Shown here: positions 7,545-17,055 of the stretch, in pieces
How positions within the stretch are numbered: the stretch's first letter is position 1
Layout: each line of letters starts with the position of its first letter
Source of the DNA: Alphaproteobacteria bacterium
Lineage (GTDB): Bacteria > Pseudomonadota > Alphaproteobacteria > ATCC43930 > Allostellaceae
Assembly (NCBI GenBank): GCA_020852355.1
Contig: JADZBA010000448.1
Coordinates: 1-45,338, forward strand
Reading direction: 5' to 3'
Length of the DNA stretch: 45,338 bases
Notes under the pieces: model-generated
The model's input: the letters and a program-made list of their open reading frames with translations, nothing else
Told to the model about the DNA's origin: nothing
The model's database searches: none
Position numbers and translations under genes: made by a program

Positions 7545-8822
7545 CTACTTCTTGAACACGCTCGCCGGATCGTCGAGGCTCTTCGAGCCCTCGAACTTGA
7601 TCGGCTTCAGCCTGAGCGCGGCGACGATCCGTTCCAGCGTCTTCGTCTGTGCGGCGAGGGCGTCGATCCCCGCCTGGACCACGGCATTGCCCTCGGCATT
7701 GTCCGGGCCGATCATCTGATCGTAGGCCTCCTTGATCTCGGCGCGCTCCTTGATGCGGCGCATCGCCGCTTCGGTGGCGTCGAGCCGCGAGCGCATCTCC
7801 GCATCCAGCCCAGGATCGGCGGCCTTCACCACGTCGGCCAGCATCGGCCCCTTGACCTCGCTGCCGTCGCTGCGGCGGTAGCCCGCGAAATACACCGCGC
7901 GCATGCCCACCACATCGTAGTAGTGGCTGTTGTGGGTGTTGTCCGAGAAGCAGTCGTGCTCCTCCTCGGGATCGTGGAGCAGCAGGCCGAGCTTCATGCG
8001 CTCGCCCGCCAGCTCGCCGTAGGAGAGGCTGCCGAGGCCGGTCAGGATGGCGGTGATCCCCGCATTCGGGCCGCCCTTGGCGAGGGCGCGGCGCGCCTTG
8101 CCGCCGGGCGCCCACTGCTTGGCCATCCAGGCGAGGTCGTCGACGAGCAGGTTGGTCGCCACCTGGAGATAGGTCGCGCGCCGGTCGCAGTTGCCGTGGG
8201 TGCAGGCGGCACCCGAGGCGTAGTCCGTCCACGGGCGATTGCCCGCGCCGGGGCCGGTGCCGTTGAGGTCCTGTCCCCACAGCAGGAACTCGATCGCGTG
8301 ATATCCGACGGCGACGTTGGCCTCGACCCCGCCGGCCTCGTGCAGCTTCTCCGACAGCAGCTTCCTGGTGATCCGGGTCGCGTCGATCGACTTGCCGGCG
8401 AAGCGGATCTTCCGGTTGGCGATGACGTTCGCGACGTACAGCGGGTTCTCGTCGGACTCGGTCCCGTAGGACCGGTCGACATAGTCGATCAGCCCTTCGT
8501 CGAGCGGCCAGGCGTTCACCTTGCCCTCCCAGTCGTCGACGATCTTGTTGCCGAAGCGGAAGACCTCGGTCTGCGGATAGGTCGCACGGGCCGCGATCCA
8601 CGCGGCGCGGGCCGACTTCAGCGTGTCCTCTCCGGGCTGCGCGATCAGCGCGCCGACGGCGGTGCGCAGCGTCCGGCCGCCGGCGAGGGCGTCCTGGTAC
8701 ATCGCCTGGGCGATGTCGGCGTAGGTCGCGACGACCTTGCCCCGGTCGACCGCCTCCGCCGCCGCGGCGGGTGCGCCGGCGACGAGCAGGGCGAGGATGA
8801 GCAGGTGCTTGCGGACATGCAC
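7545..8822 (-). CDS. Imelysin family protein (IrpA-like), iron-regulated
   Basis: A 425-residue periplasmic protein. The GTG at 8822 is preferred: it follows GGAGGA by about 8 bases and begins the signal peptide HVRKHLLILALLVAGAPAAAA. The GxHxxE motif is intact as GYHAIE (173-178) in VGYHAIEFLLWGQDLNG. Other conserved segments are DEGLIDYVDRSYG, ASGAACTHGNCDRRATYLQ and HDCFSDNTHNSHYYD, strongly like cyanobacterial and proteobacterial IrpA/ICMP-type proteins. It is first in a five-gene operon and is preceded by a promoter with a Fur-box-like element, which fits induction under iron limitation. It probably binds or processes iron complexes in the periplasm. Confidence 0.92.
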   Translation of the reverse strand: MHVRKHLLILALLVAGAPAAAAEAVDRGKVVATYADIAQAMYQDALAGGRTLRTAVGALIAQPGEDTLKSARAAWIAARATYPQTEVFRFGNKIVDDWEGKVNAWPLDEGLIDYVDRSYGTESDENPLYVANVIANRKIRFAGKSIDATRITRKLLSEKLHEAGGVEANVAVGYHAIEFLLWGQDLNGTGPGAGNRPWTDYASGAACTHGNCDRRATYLQVATNLLVDDLAWMAKQWAPGGKARRALAKGGPNAGITAILTGLGSLSYGELAGERMKLGLLLHDPEEEHDCFSDNTHNSHYYDVVGMRAVYFAGYRRSDGSEVKGPMLADVVKAADPGLDAEMRSRLDATEAAMRRIKERAEIKEAYDQMIGPDNAEGNAVVQAGIDALAAQTKTLERIVAALRLKPIKFEGSKSLDDPASVFKK

Positions 8823-8855
8823 GGGACGGTTCCTCCGGCGGTCGATGACGCGCGA

Positions 8856-8884
8856 ACCATAGTGCAAATGATTATGACTGTCAG
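8856..8884 (-). promoter_or_regulatory. Predicted promoter of the imelysin operon
   Basis: On the minus strand, CTGACA (8879-8884, 5 of 6 to TTGACA) and TATGGT (8856-8861, 4 of 6 to TATAAT) are separated by exactly 17 bases. The start codon lies about 34 bases downstream of the -10. The Fur-box-like sequence fills the spacer. Confidence 0.6.
8863..8877. promoter_or_regulatory. Fur-box-like operator
   Basis: TGCAAATGATTATGA matches the 7-1-7 Fur consensus TGATAATnATTATCA at 11 of 14 positions. It is a small AT-rich island in about 70% GC sequence, lies wholly between the -35 and -10 of the imelysin promoter, and precedes genes of an iron-regulated family. Binding there would block RNA polymerase when iron is sufficient. 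An Irr or RirA site is less likely because their motifs differ. Confidence 0.6.
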
Positions 8885-9019
8885 TAGCGTCATCGCCTGC
8901 GGCAAAGCGACGCCACCGCCGGTGCCTCCCGGGCGGCGGCAATCCCACCGCGGCGATTGCAGGCGCCGCCGCCAACGCCTAGCCTGTCGCCTCCTTCCGC
9001 TCGACCCGGCCCAGACACG

Positions 9020-10273
9020 ATGACGCGATATTCGGGGCTTCGGCTCCTCGGCCACGCCTTATCCGGCCACGCCCGCTGGCCGCGCGCCTGGCGCGCTCCC
9101 GATCCCAAGCCCTCATACGACGTGGTGATCATCGGGGGCGGCGGGCATGGCCTCGCTTCGGCCTACTACCTCGCCAAGGAGCACGGCATCACCAACGTGG
9201 CGGTGGTCGAGAAGGGGCCGATCGGCCTCGGCAACACCGGCCGCAACACGACGATCGTGCGCTCCAACTACCTCTTCCCGGAGAACAACCATTTCTACGA
9301 ATGGTCCCTGAAGCTGTGGGAGGGGTTGGAGCAGGACCTCAACTTCAACGTGATGATGAGCCAGCGCGGCGTCCTCAACCTGTTCCATTCCGACAGCCAA
9401 CGCGCGGCCTCCGCCCGCCGCGGCAACTCGATGCGGCTCAACGGCATCGACGCCGAGCTGCTCGACCGCGAGCAGGTGAAGGCGATGGTGCCGCTGCTCG
9501 ACTACGACAATGCCCGCTTCCCGGTGTTCGGCGGCCTGCTGCAGCGCCGCGGCGGCACGGCACGGCACGACGCGGTCGCCTGGGGCTTCGCGCGCGCCGC
9601 CGACGCCCGCGGGGTCGACATCATCCAGCATTGCGAGGTGACGGGCATCCGGCGCGAGGGCGGCCGGGTGACCGGCGTCGAGACGACACGCGGCTTCATC
9701 GGGGCGCGCAAGGTCGGCATCGCGGTCGCCGGCAACACCTCGCGCGTCGCGGCCATGGCGGGTCTGCGCCTGCCCATCGAGAGCCACGTGCTGCAGGCCT
9801 TCGTCACCGAGGGGTTGAAGCCGCTGGTCGACATGGTCGTCACCTTCGGCGCCGGGCACTTCTACATCAGCCAGTCGGACAAGGGCGGGCTGGTCTTCGG
9901 CGGCGGCCTCGACGGCTACAACTCCTACGCCCAGCGCGGCAGCCTGCCGACGGTCGAGCATGTCTGGGCCGCCGGCGTCGCGATGATGCCGTGCCTGTCG
10001 CGGCTGCGCGTGCTGCGCCAGTGGGGCGGCGTCATGGACATGACCATGGACGGATCGCCCTTGATCTGCCGGACGCCGGTCGAGGGGCTCTATCTCAACG
10101 GCGGCTGGTGCTACGGCGGCTTCAAGGCGACCCCCGGGTCGGGCTGGTGCTTCGCCCATACGATCGCCAACGACGCGCCGCATCGCTTCAACGCCGCGAT
10201 GACGATCGAGCGCTTTCGCGAGGGCCGCGCCATCGACGAGCGCGGCGCCGGCCCGTACCCCTGGGCGCAGTAG
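9020..10273 (+). CDS. soxB: Sarcosine oxidase subunit beta
   Basis: A 417-residue FAD-binding DAO-fold protein, the catalytic beta subunit of heterotetrameric sarcosine oxidase, which oxidises N-methylglycine to glycine and passes the methyl carbon to tetrahydrofolate. The Rossmann dinucleotide motif is VVIIGGGGHGLASAYYLA (35-52). His183 in GGTARHDAVAW matches the region where the family attaches FMN covalently. The C-terminal FAD contact is GWCYGGFKATPGSG. The ATG at 9020 gives the family's usual length and N-terminus (MTRYSGLRLL); no strong ribosome binding site is visible. First gene of soxBDAG, divergent from the iron operon. Confidence 0.96.
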   Translation: MTRYSGLRLLGHALSGHARWPRAWRAPDPKPSYDVVIIGGGGHGLASAYYLAKEHGITNVAVVEKGPIGLGNTGRNTTIVRSNYLFPENNHFYEWSLKLWEGLEQDLNFNVMMSQRGVLNLFHSDSQRAASARRGNSMRLNGIDAELLDREQVKAMVPLLDYDNARFPVFGGLLQRRGGTARHDAVAWGFARAADARGVDIIQHCEVTGIRREGGRVTGVETTRGFIGARKVGIAVAGNTSRVAAMAGLRLPIESHVLQAFVTEGLKPLVDMVVTFGAGHFYISQSDKGGLVFGGGLDGYNSYAQRGSLPTVEHVWAAGVAMMPCLSRLRVLRQWGGVMDMTMDGSPLICRTPVEGLYLNGGWCYGGFKATPGSGWCFAHTIANDAPHRFNAAMTIERFREGRAIDERGAGPYPWAQ

Positions 10274-10282
10274 GAACCGACC

Positions 10283-10558
10283 ATGCACCTGATCGACTGC
10301 CCCTGGTGCGGCCCGCGCGACGAGGCGGAGTTCGCCTACCGCGGCGACGCCACCGTGACCCGGCCGGCCCCCGACGCCGGCATCGACGCCTTCTACGACT
10401 ACGTCTTCACGCGCGCCAACCCGCGCGGCTGGCATGTGGAGTGGTGGCATCACGCCGCCGGCTGCCGCCAGCACGTCAAGGTGGTCCGCCACACGATGAC
10501 CCACGCGATCGCCGCCACCGGCAGGGCGACCGACATCCTCGAGGTACCGGCGGCATGA
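10283..10558 (+). CDS. soxD: Sarcosine oxidase subunit delta
   Basis: A 91-residue protein with the zinc-binding pattern of SoxD: Cys6 and Cys9 (DCPWCG) and, C-terminally, His56/His57 and Cys61 (WWHHAAGC). The delta subunit is a small structural component that binds zinc in the alpha-beta-gamma-delta complex. It starts 9 bp after soxB, and its stop overlaps the soxA start as ATGA. Length is normal. Confidence 0.95.
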   Translation: MHLIDCPWCGPRDEAEFAYRGDATVTRPAPDAGIDAFYDYVFTRANPRGWHVEWWHHAAGCRQHVKVVRHTMTHAIAATGRATDILEVPAA

Positions 10559-13497
10559 CCGGACGCGCGTTCCGCATCGCCGGCGGCGGCCATATCGACC
10601 GCAGCCGGACCGTCCGCTTCCGCTTCGACGGCAAGGAGCATTCCGGCCATCCCGGCGACACGCTGGCGTCGGCACTTCTCGCCGCCGGCGTGCGCCTCGT
10701 CGGCCGCAGCTTCAAGTACCACCGGCCACGCGGCATCTACTCCGCCGGGCCGGAGGAGCCGAACGCGCTGGTCGAGATCGGCACCGGCGCCCGGCGCACG
10801 CCGAATACGCGCATGACGACGGCCGAGATCCATGACGGACTCGTCGCCGAGAGCCAGAACCGCTGGCCGTCGCTGCGCTTCGACGCCATGGCCGCGACCT
10901 CGGTCGCCGCGCGGCTGCTGCCGGCCGGGTTCTACTACAAGACCTTCATGTGGCCGGCCTCCTTCTGGGAGAAGGTCTACGAGCCGATGATCCGCCGTGC
11001 CGCCGGCCTCGGCCGGGCCGCGACGGAGCCCGATCCCGACCATTACGAGGCGGCGCACGCCCACTGCGACGTGCTGGTCGTCGGCGCCGGCGCCGCGGGC
11101 CTGGCGGCGGCCCGCGCCGCCGGCGAGGCGGGTGCGCGCGTGCTGCTGGCCGAGCAGGACTTCCTGCTCGGCGGCGGCCTGCTCCTGGAGCCGGCGCACG
11201 AGGCATGGCGGGGCGAGACGCTCGCCGCGATCATCGCCCTGCCGAACGTGACGGTGATGCCGCGAACCACCGTCTTCGGCTACTACGACCACAACATGCT
11301 GGGGGCGCTGGAGCGGGTTACCGACCATCTGGCCACGGCGCCCGACCACGTGCCGCGGCAGCGCTCCTGGACGATCCGCGCCAGGGAGGTCGTGCTGGCG
11401 ACCGGCGCCGACGAGCGGCTGGTCGCCTTCCCGGACAACGACCGTCCGGGCGTCATGCTGGCCGGCGCCGCGCGCGCCTATGTCGCGCGTTTCGGCGTCG
11501 TGCCGGGCCGCCGGGTGGTGCTGTTCACCAACAACGACGCCGCCTACGCGACCGCCGACACGCTGCTGGCGGCCGGAGCCGACAGCGCCACGATCGTCGA
11601 TTTCCGCCCGTTCGGTACCGCAGCCGCGGCAGCCCGGGCCCGCGGCATCGAGGTGCTGCCGGGCAGCGAGGTGATCGGCGTCGACGGCGGCACGTCGCTC
11701 TACGCGGTCCAGGTGCGGCGGCGCGGGACCTGGGGCTCGACGCAGGTGCCGGCCGACCTGCTGTGCGTGTCGGGCGGCTACAGCCCGGCAGTCCATCTCG
11801 CCAGCCAGGCGCGCACGCCGCTGGCCTGGGACGCGCGCATCGCCGCCTTCGTGCCCGGCGAGGCCGCCCGCCAGCGTTCGGCCGGCGGTGCGCGCGGCGT
11901 CTTCGGCATCGGCGCCGCGGCGCATGACGGGGCCGCGGCCGGCCGGGCGGCGGCGATCGCCACGGGGTGCCGCGTCGGCAGCGAGTTCGTCCTGCCCGGC
12001 CGCAACGGCGACGCCGATCCCACCGTGATGCCGTGCTGGGAGATCGCGGCGCCGGGCAAGGCGTTCGTCGATCTGCAGAACGACGTGACGGCAGCCGACA
12101 TCCGGCTGGCCCGGCAGGAAGGCTACGAGCATATCGAGCACGCCAAGCGCTACACCACGCACACCATGGCGACGGACCAGGGCAAGATCGGCGGCCTCGT
12201 CGGTGCGGCGGTGCTTGCCGAGGCGCGCGGGTTGCCGGTCGAGCAGGTCGGCATCCCGACATACCGTCCCTACGTCACGCCCGTGACGTGGGGCGCCGTC
12301 GCCGCGCATCATGTCGGCAAGGCGTTCGCGCCGATCCGGCGCACCATGCTGCACGACTGGCACGTGCGCAACGGCGCCGACTTCATGGAGGCCGGCCTGT
12401 GGCTGCGCCCCGGCTTCTACCCCCAGAAGGGCGAGAGCCCGTGGGATTCGGTGCTGCGCGAGGCGCGCGCCGTACGCCGGGCGGTCGGCATCTGCGACGT
12501 CTCGACGCTCGGCAAGATCGACGTCCAGGGCAAGGATGCCGGCGTCTTCCTCGACCGGCTCTACATGAACACCTTCTCCACCCTCGCCATCGGCAAGGCG
12601 CGCTACGGCATCATGCTGCGCGAGGACGGCATGGTGTTCGACGACGGCACCACGACGCGGCTGGCCGAGGACCATTTCTTCGTCACCACGACGACCGCCA
12701 ACGCGGCGCGCGTCATGGAGCACATGGATCTCTACGCCCAGACGGTGTGGCCCGACCTCGACGTGCAGTACTGCTCGGTCACCGACCAGTGGGCGTCGAT
12801 GTCGATCGCCGGGCCGAAGGCGCGCAGCACCGTGGCGCGCGCCGTCGCCGGGCTCGACCTGTCCAATGAGGGCCTGCCCTTCATGGGCGTGGCCGACGCG
12901 ACCGTGGCGGGCTGCCCGGTGAGGGTATTCCGCATCAGCTTCTCCGGCGAGCTCGCCTACGAGATCGCGACGCCCGCGGGCTATGCGCTCGCGGTCTGGG
13001 AAGCGGTGCTGGCGGCCGGCCGTGCGGACGGCATCGTCCCCTACGGCGTCGAGGCGCTCGGCCTGCTGCGCATCGAGAAGGGGCACGTCGCCGGGTCGGA
13101 GCTGAACGGGCACACGACCGCCCGCGACCTCGGCCTCGACCGCATGGCCAAGAAGCGTGGCGACTTCGTCGGCCGCGTGCTGGCGGAGCGCCCCGGTCTC
13201 GTCGACCCCGGCCGGCCGACCTTCGTCGGCATCCGCTCGGTCGACCCGAAGCGGCAGGTCCGCCAGGGCGCCCACCTCGTCGAGCCGGGCAGCTTCAAGA
13301 GCCTCGGCTGGGTCAGCAGCGTCACCCGCTCGGTCGAGCTCGGCGATGCCTGGATCGGGCTGGCGCTGCTGACCGACGGCAAGGCGCGCATCGGCAGCCG
13401 CCTCGTCGCCGCCTTCCCGCTCAAGGACGAGGCGGTGGAGGTCGAGATCGTCAGCCCGCACTTCATCGATCCGGAGAACGCCCGTGTCCGCGCCTGA
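10555..13497 (+). CDS. soxA: Sarcosine oxidase subunit alpha
   Basis: A 980-residue protein with the three parts typical of SoxA. Residues 1-100 are a ferredoxin-like N-terminal domain (HPGDTLASALLAAGV, FKYHRPRGIYSAGPEEPNAL). Residues about 170-500 are a dinucleotide-binding domain with GAGAAGLAAARAAGEAGARVLLAEQD. From about residue 590 an aminomethyltransferase (GcvT-like) domain begins (GICDVSTLGKIDVQGKDAGVFLDRLY), which transfers the one-carbon unit to tetrahydrofolate. The ATG at 10555 overlaps the soxD stop. The 3' end overlaps the soxG start by 14 bp. Complete and of normal length. Confidence 0.96.
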   Translation: MTGRAFRIAGGGHIDRSRTVRFRFDGKEHSGHPGDTLASALLAAGVRLVGRSFKYHRPRGIYSAGPEEPNALVEIGTGARRTPNTRMTTAEIHDGLVAESQNRWPSLRFDAMAATSVAARLLPAGFYYKTFMWPASFWEKVYEPMIRRAAGLGRAATEPDPDHYEAAHAHCDVLVVGAGAAGLAAARAAGEAGARVLLAEQDFLLGGGLLLEPAHEAWRGETLAAIIALPNVTVMPRTTVFGYYDHNMLGALERVTDHLATAPDHVPRQRSWTIRAREVVLATGADERLVAFPDNDRPGVMLAGAARAYVARFGVVPGRRVVLFTNNDAAYATADTLLAAGADSATIVDFRPFGTAAAAARARGIEVLPGSEVIGVDGGTSLYAVQVRRRGTWGSTQVPADLLCVSGGYSPAVHLASQARTPLAWDARIAAFVPGEAARQRSAGGARGVFGIGAAAHDGAAAGRAAAIATGCRVGSEFVLPGRNGDADPTVMPCWEIAAPGKAFVDLQNDVTAADIRLARQEGYEHIEHAKRYTTHTMATDQGKIGGLVGAAVLAEARGLPVEQVGIPTYRPYVTPVTWGAVAAHHVGKAFAPIRRTMLHDWHVRNGADFMEAGLWLRPGFYPQKGESPWDSVLREARAVRRAVGICDVSTLGKIDVQGKDAGVFLDRLYMNTFSTLAIGKARYGIMLREDGMVFDDGTTTRLAEDHFFVTTTTANAARVMEHMDLYAQTVWPDLDVQYCSVTDQWASMSIAGPKARSTVARAVAGLDLSNEGLPFMGVADATVAGCPVRVFRISFSGELAYEIATPAGYALAVWEAVLAAGRADGIVPYGVEALGLLRIEKGHVAGSELNGHTTARDLGLDRMAKKRGDFVGRVLAERPGLVDPGRPTFVGIRSVDPKRQVRQGAHLVEPGSFKSLGWVSSVTRSVELGDAWIGLALLTDGKARIGSRLVAAFPLKDEAVEVEIVSPHFIDPENARVRA

Positions 13498-14092
13498 GCC
13501 CGCCGTCCCCGCGCCGCGCTCCCCGCTCGCCGGCGTCGCGACGACCGGCCGATACGGCGCGGCCGGCGGCACCCCGCTCGCCATCGCGGAGATCCCGGCG
13601 GCGATCGTCCAACTCGCCGCGCGCCGCGGCCGCGCCGGCGACCTGGCCCGCGCCGTCTCGGGCGCGTTCGGGCTCGACCTGCCGCCACCCGGCCGGGCGG
13701 CGAGCGCGCGCGGCATCGATGCAATCTGGATCCAGCCGGACGCCTGGCTGCTGCTGGCGCCGCGCGGGGCCGAGGGCGCGCTGGCGGCCGAGGTCAAGCG
13801 CGCGGCCGGCGACGCCGGCTCCGTCGTCGACCAGTCGCACGGGAAGACCCTGATGTCGCTGGCGGGCGCCGCGGCCCGGCGGGTGATGGCCAAGGGCTGC
13901 CGCCTCGACCTCGACGCGCCCGCCTTCGGTCCCGGCCGGGCGGCGGTCACCCAGATCGCCCAGATCGGCTGCGTCGTGCATCAGCGCGACGCGATCCCGA
14001 CCTACGGTCTGGTGGTGCCGTCGAGCCTCGCCATCCCGTTCTTCGAATGGCTGACCAGCTCCGCCGCCGAGTTCGGCTACGAGGTCGGCTGA
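13484..14092 (+). CDS. soxG: Sarcosine oxidase subunit gamma
   Basis: A 202-residue SoxG protein. The GTG start at 13484 lies inside the soxA 3' end, implying translational coupling. Recognisable segments are DAIWIQPDAWLLLAPRG, SVVDQSHGKTLMSLAGAAARRVMAKGCRLDL, and the C-terminal VPSSLAIPFFEWLTSSAAEFGYEV. SoxG is related to the GcvT fold and packs against alpha. Its TGA is followed directly by the GTG of the ABC ATPase, so transporter translation continues from the oxidase genes. Confidence 0.92.
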   Translation: MSAPEPAVPAPRSPLAGVATTGRYGAAGGTPLAIAEIPAAIVQLAARRGRAGDLARAVSGAFGLDLPPPGRAASARGIDAIWIQPDAWLLLAPRGAEGALAAEVKRAAGDAGSVVDQSHGKTLMSLAGAAARRVMAKGCRLDLDAPAFGPGRAAVTQIAQIGCVVHQRDAIPTYGLVVPSSLAIPFFEWLTSSAAEFGYEVG

Positions 14093-15125
14093 GTGACGGG
14101 AACGGCGGTCGCCCGCGGCGCCATCACCGGATCGGGCGAGCCGGCACAGGCGGCCGCGGGCGAGCCGCTGCTGCGGGTCGAGGACCTGCAGGTGCGCTTC
14201 CGGACCGCCGCCGGCATCCTGCCCGCGGTCGACGGCGTCGGGTTCGAGCTGCGCAGCGGCGAGACTCTCGGCCTGGTGGGAGAAAGCGGCAGCGGCAAGA
14301 CCGTGACCTCGCTGGCGCTGCTGCGCCTGCTCGAGAGCCCGCCCGCGGAGATCCGCGCCGGCCGGGTGCTGCTCGAGGGCCGCGATCTCTTCACCCTCGG
14401 CGAGCGCGAGATGGCCGACGTTCGCGGCCGCGACGCGTCGATGATCTTCCAGGAGCCGATGACCTCGCTCAACCCGGTGCTGAGCGTCGGCTACCAGATC
14501 GCCGAGCCGCTGGTCCGCCATCTCGGCATGTCGCAGGCCGCCGCCCGCGCCCGCACGGTGGAGCTGCTGGAGCAGGTCGGCATTCCCAATCCGGCGCGCG
14601 CGGCGGCCGACTATCCCCATCGCCTGTCGGGGGGCATGCGTCAGCGCGTGATGATCGCGCTCGCCATCGCCTGCAAGCCGAAGGTCCTCGTCGCCGACGA
14701 GCCGACGACCGCGCTCGACGTGACGATCCAGGCCCAGATCCTGGCGCTGCTCGTCGACCTGCAGCAGGCGCTGGGGATGAGCATGCTGCTGATCACCCAC
14801 GATCTCGCGGTGATCGCCGAGACCGCCCACCGCGTCGCCGTGATGTATGCCGGCCGCATCGTCGAGATCGCGCCGGTCGAGGCCATCTTCGGCGCCCCGC
14901 GCCATCCCTACACCAAGGGGCTGCTGCGCTCGATCCCGCGCATCGAGCGGACGCGGGAGAGCATGCTGCCGGAGATCCCCGGCACGGTGCCGAGCCTGGC
15001 GGCGTTGCCGCCGGGTTGCGCCTTCGTCGACCGCTGCCCGCGGGCGCTGGAGCGCTGCCGTACCGACCGGCCGGAGCTGGCGGCCATGGGGCACGGCCAC
15101 CGCGCGAGCTGCTGGAACCCGGCCG

Positions 15126-15133
<8 letters not shown>
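14093..15133 (+). CDS. Dipeptide/oligopeptide-type ABC transporter ATP-binding protein (DppD/OppD-like)
   Basis: A 346-residue nucleotide-binding subunit. Walker A is GESGSGKTV (near 62-70), the signature is [14 protein letters not shown], and Walker B is [12 protein letters not shown], followed by the switch His ([10 protein letters not shown]). The C-terminal oligopeptide-type extension has [15 protein letters not shown]. The GTG at 14093 abuts the soxG stop. It pairs with the next ATPase; the two overlap by 8 bp. It energises import of peptide-like or amine substrates across the inner membrane. The operon position suggests that the substrate feeds sarcosine oxidase (inference). Confidence 0.93.
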
Positions 15134-16094
<961 letters not shown>

Positions 16095-16101
16095 GATCCC
16101 C

Positions 16102-17055
16102 ATGCTGTCCTACATCGCCCGCCGCCTGCTGCACGCGATCCCGCTGCTGGTCGGCGTGTCGGTGATCGGCTTCGGCCTGATGCACCTGGCGCCGGGCGGG
16201 CCGCTCGCCGTCTACACGCTGAATCCGACGATCACCAGCCAGGACATCGACCGCATCCGCGTCGCCCTCGGCCTCGATCAGCCGCTGCATCTCCAGTATC
16301 TCGGCTGGGCCGGCGGCATGCTGACCGGAAGCTGGGGCCACACCTTCTTCGGCGGCCGGCCGGTGCTGACGGTCATCCTGGAGCGGGTGCCGGCGACCTT
16401 GCTTCTGATGGGTTCCGCCTTGTCGCTGGCGATCGTGCTGGGGCTGGCGATCGGCATTCTCGGTGCGGTGCGGCGCTATTCCCTCTTCGATTACCTCGCC
16501 ACCACGGGCGCCCTCGTCGCGCTCTCGTTCCCGACCTTCTGGTTCGGCCTGATGGCGATCTTCCTGTTCGCGGTCGAGCTGCGCTGGCTGCCGACGGGCG
16601 GCATGTTCGAGCTGGGCGAGGAAGGCAACCCGCTCGACCTGCTGCGTCATCTCGTGCTGCCGACGCTGGTGCTGGCGCTGGTCATCACCGCGACCTGGAG
16701 CCGCTATGCGCGCTCGAGCTTCCTCGAGGTGATGCATCAGGACTACATGCGCACCGCGCGCGCCAAGGGGCTGCGCCGGCACGAGATCCTGTTCCGCCAT
16801 GCCTTCCCCAACGCGGTGAAGCCGCTGATCGCCCTGCTGGGGGTCGAGCTGCCCTTCCTCTTCTCCGGCGCGCTGGTCACCGAGACCATCTTCGGCTGGC
16901 CCGGCATGGGTCGGCTCTTCGTGGACGCGCTCGCCATGAAGGAGTATCCGATCCTCATGGGGATGGTGATGTTCACTGCGGTGTTCGTCATCGTCGGCAA
17001 CCTGCTGGCCGACGTGGCGATCGCGCTGATCGATCCCCGGGTGCGCCTGCAATGA
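16102..17055 (+). CDS. Dipeptide/oligopeptide-type ABC transporter permease (DppB-like)
   Basis: A 317-residue integral membrane protein with the DppB N-terminal pattern MLSYIARRLLHAIPLLVGVSVIGF, an extended periplasmic loop, and then five further membrane segments. The cytoplasmic coupling loop EAA-type motif is seen in YMRTARAKGLRRHEILFRHAFPNA. It starts 7 bp after the ATPase and overlaps the next permease as ATGA. Confidence 0.94.
   Translation: MLSYIARRLLHAIPLLVGVSVIGFGLMHLAPGGPLAVYTLNPTITSQDIDRIRVALGLDQPLHLQYLGWAGGMLTGSWGHTFFGGRPVLTVILERVPATLLLMGSALSLAIVLGLAIGILGAVRRYSLFDYLATTGALVALSFPTFWFGLMAIFLFAVELRWLPTGGMFELGEEGNPLDLLRHLVLPTLVLALVITATWSRYARSSFLEVMHQDYMRTARAKGLRRHEILFRHAFPNAVKPLIALLGVELPFLFSGALVTETIFGWPGMGRLFVDALAMKEYPILMGMVMFTAVFVIVGNLLADVAIALIDPRVRLQ

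Noticed and set aside
9301-13497. Apparent 1398-residue extension of soxA
   Set aside because: The part before 10555 is an alternate frame of soxB/soxD. The ATG at 10555 overlaps the soxD stop and begins the normal SoxA N-terminus.
10450-13950. Open frame of more than 1100 codons antisense to soxA/soxG
   Set aside because: It lies antisense to soxD, soxA and soxG, whose domains are unmistakable; the frame is kept open by high GC at third positions of the real genes.
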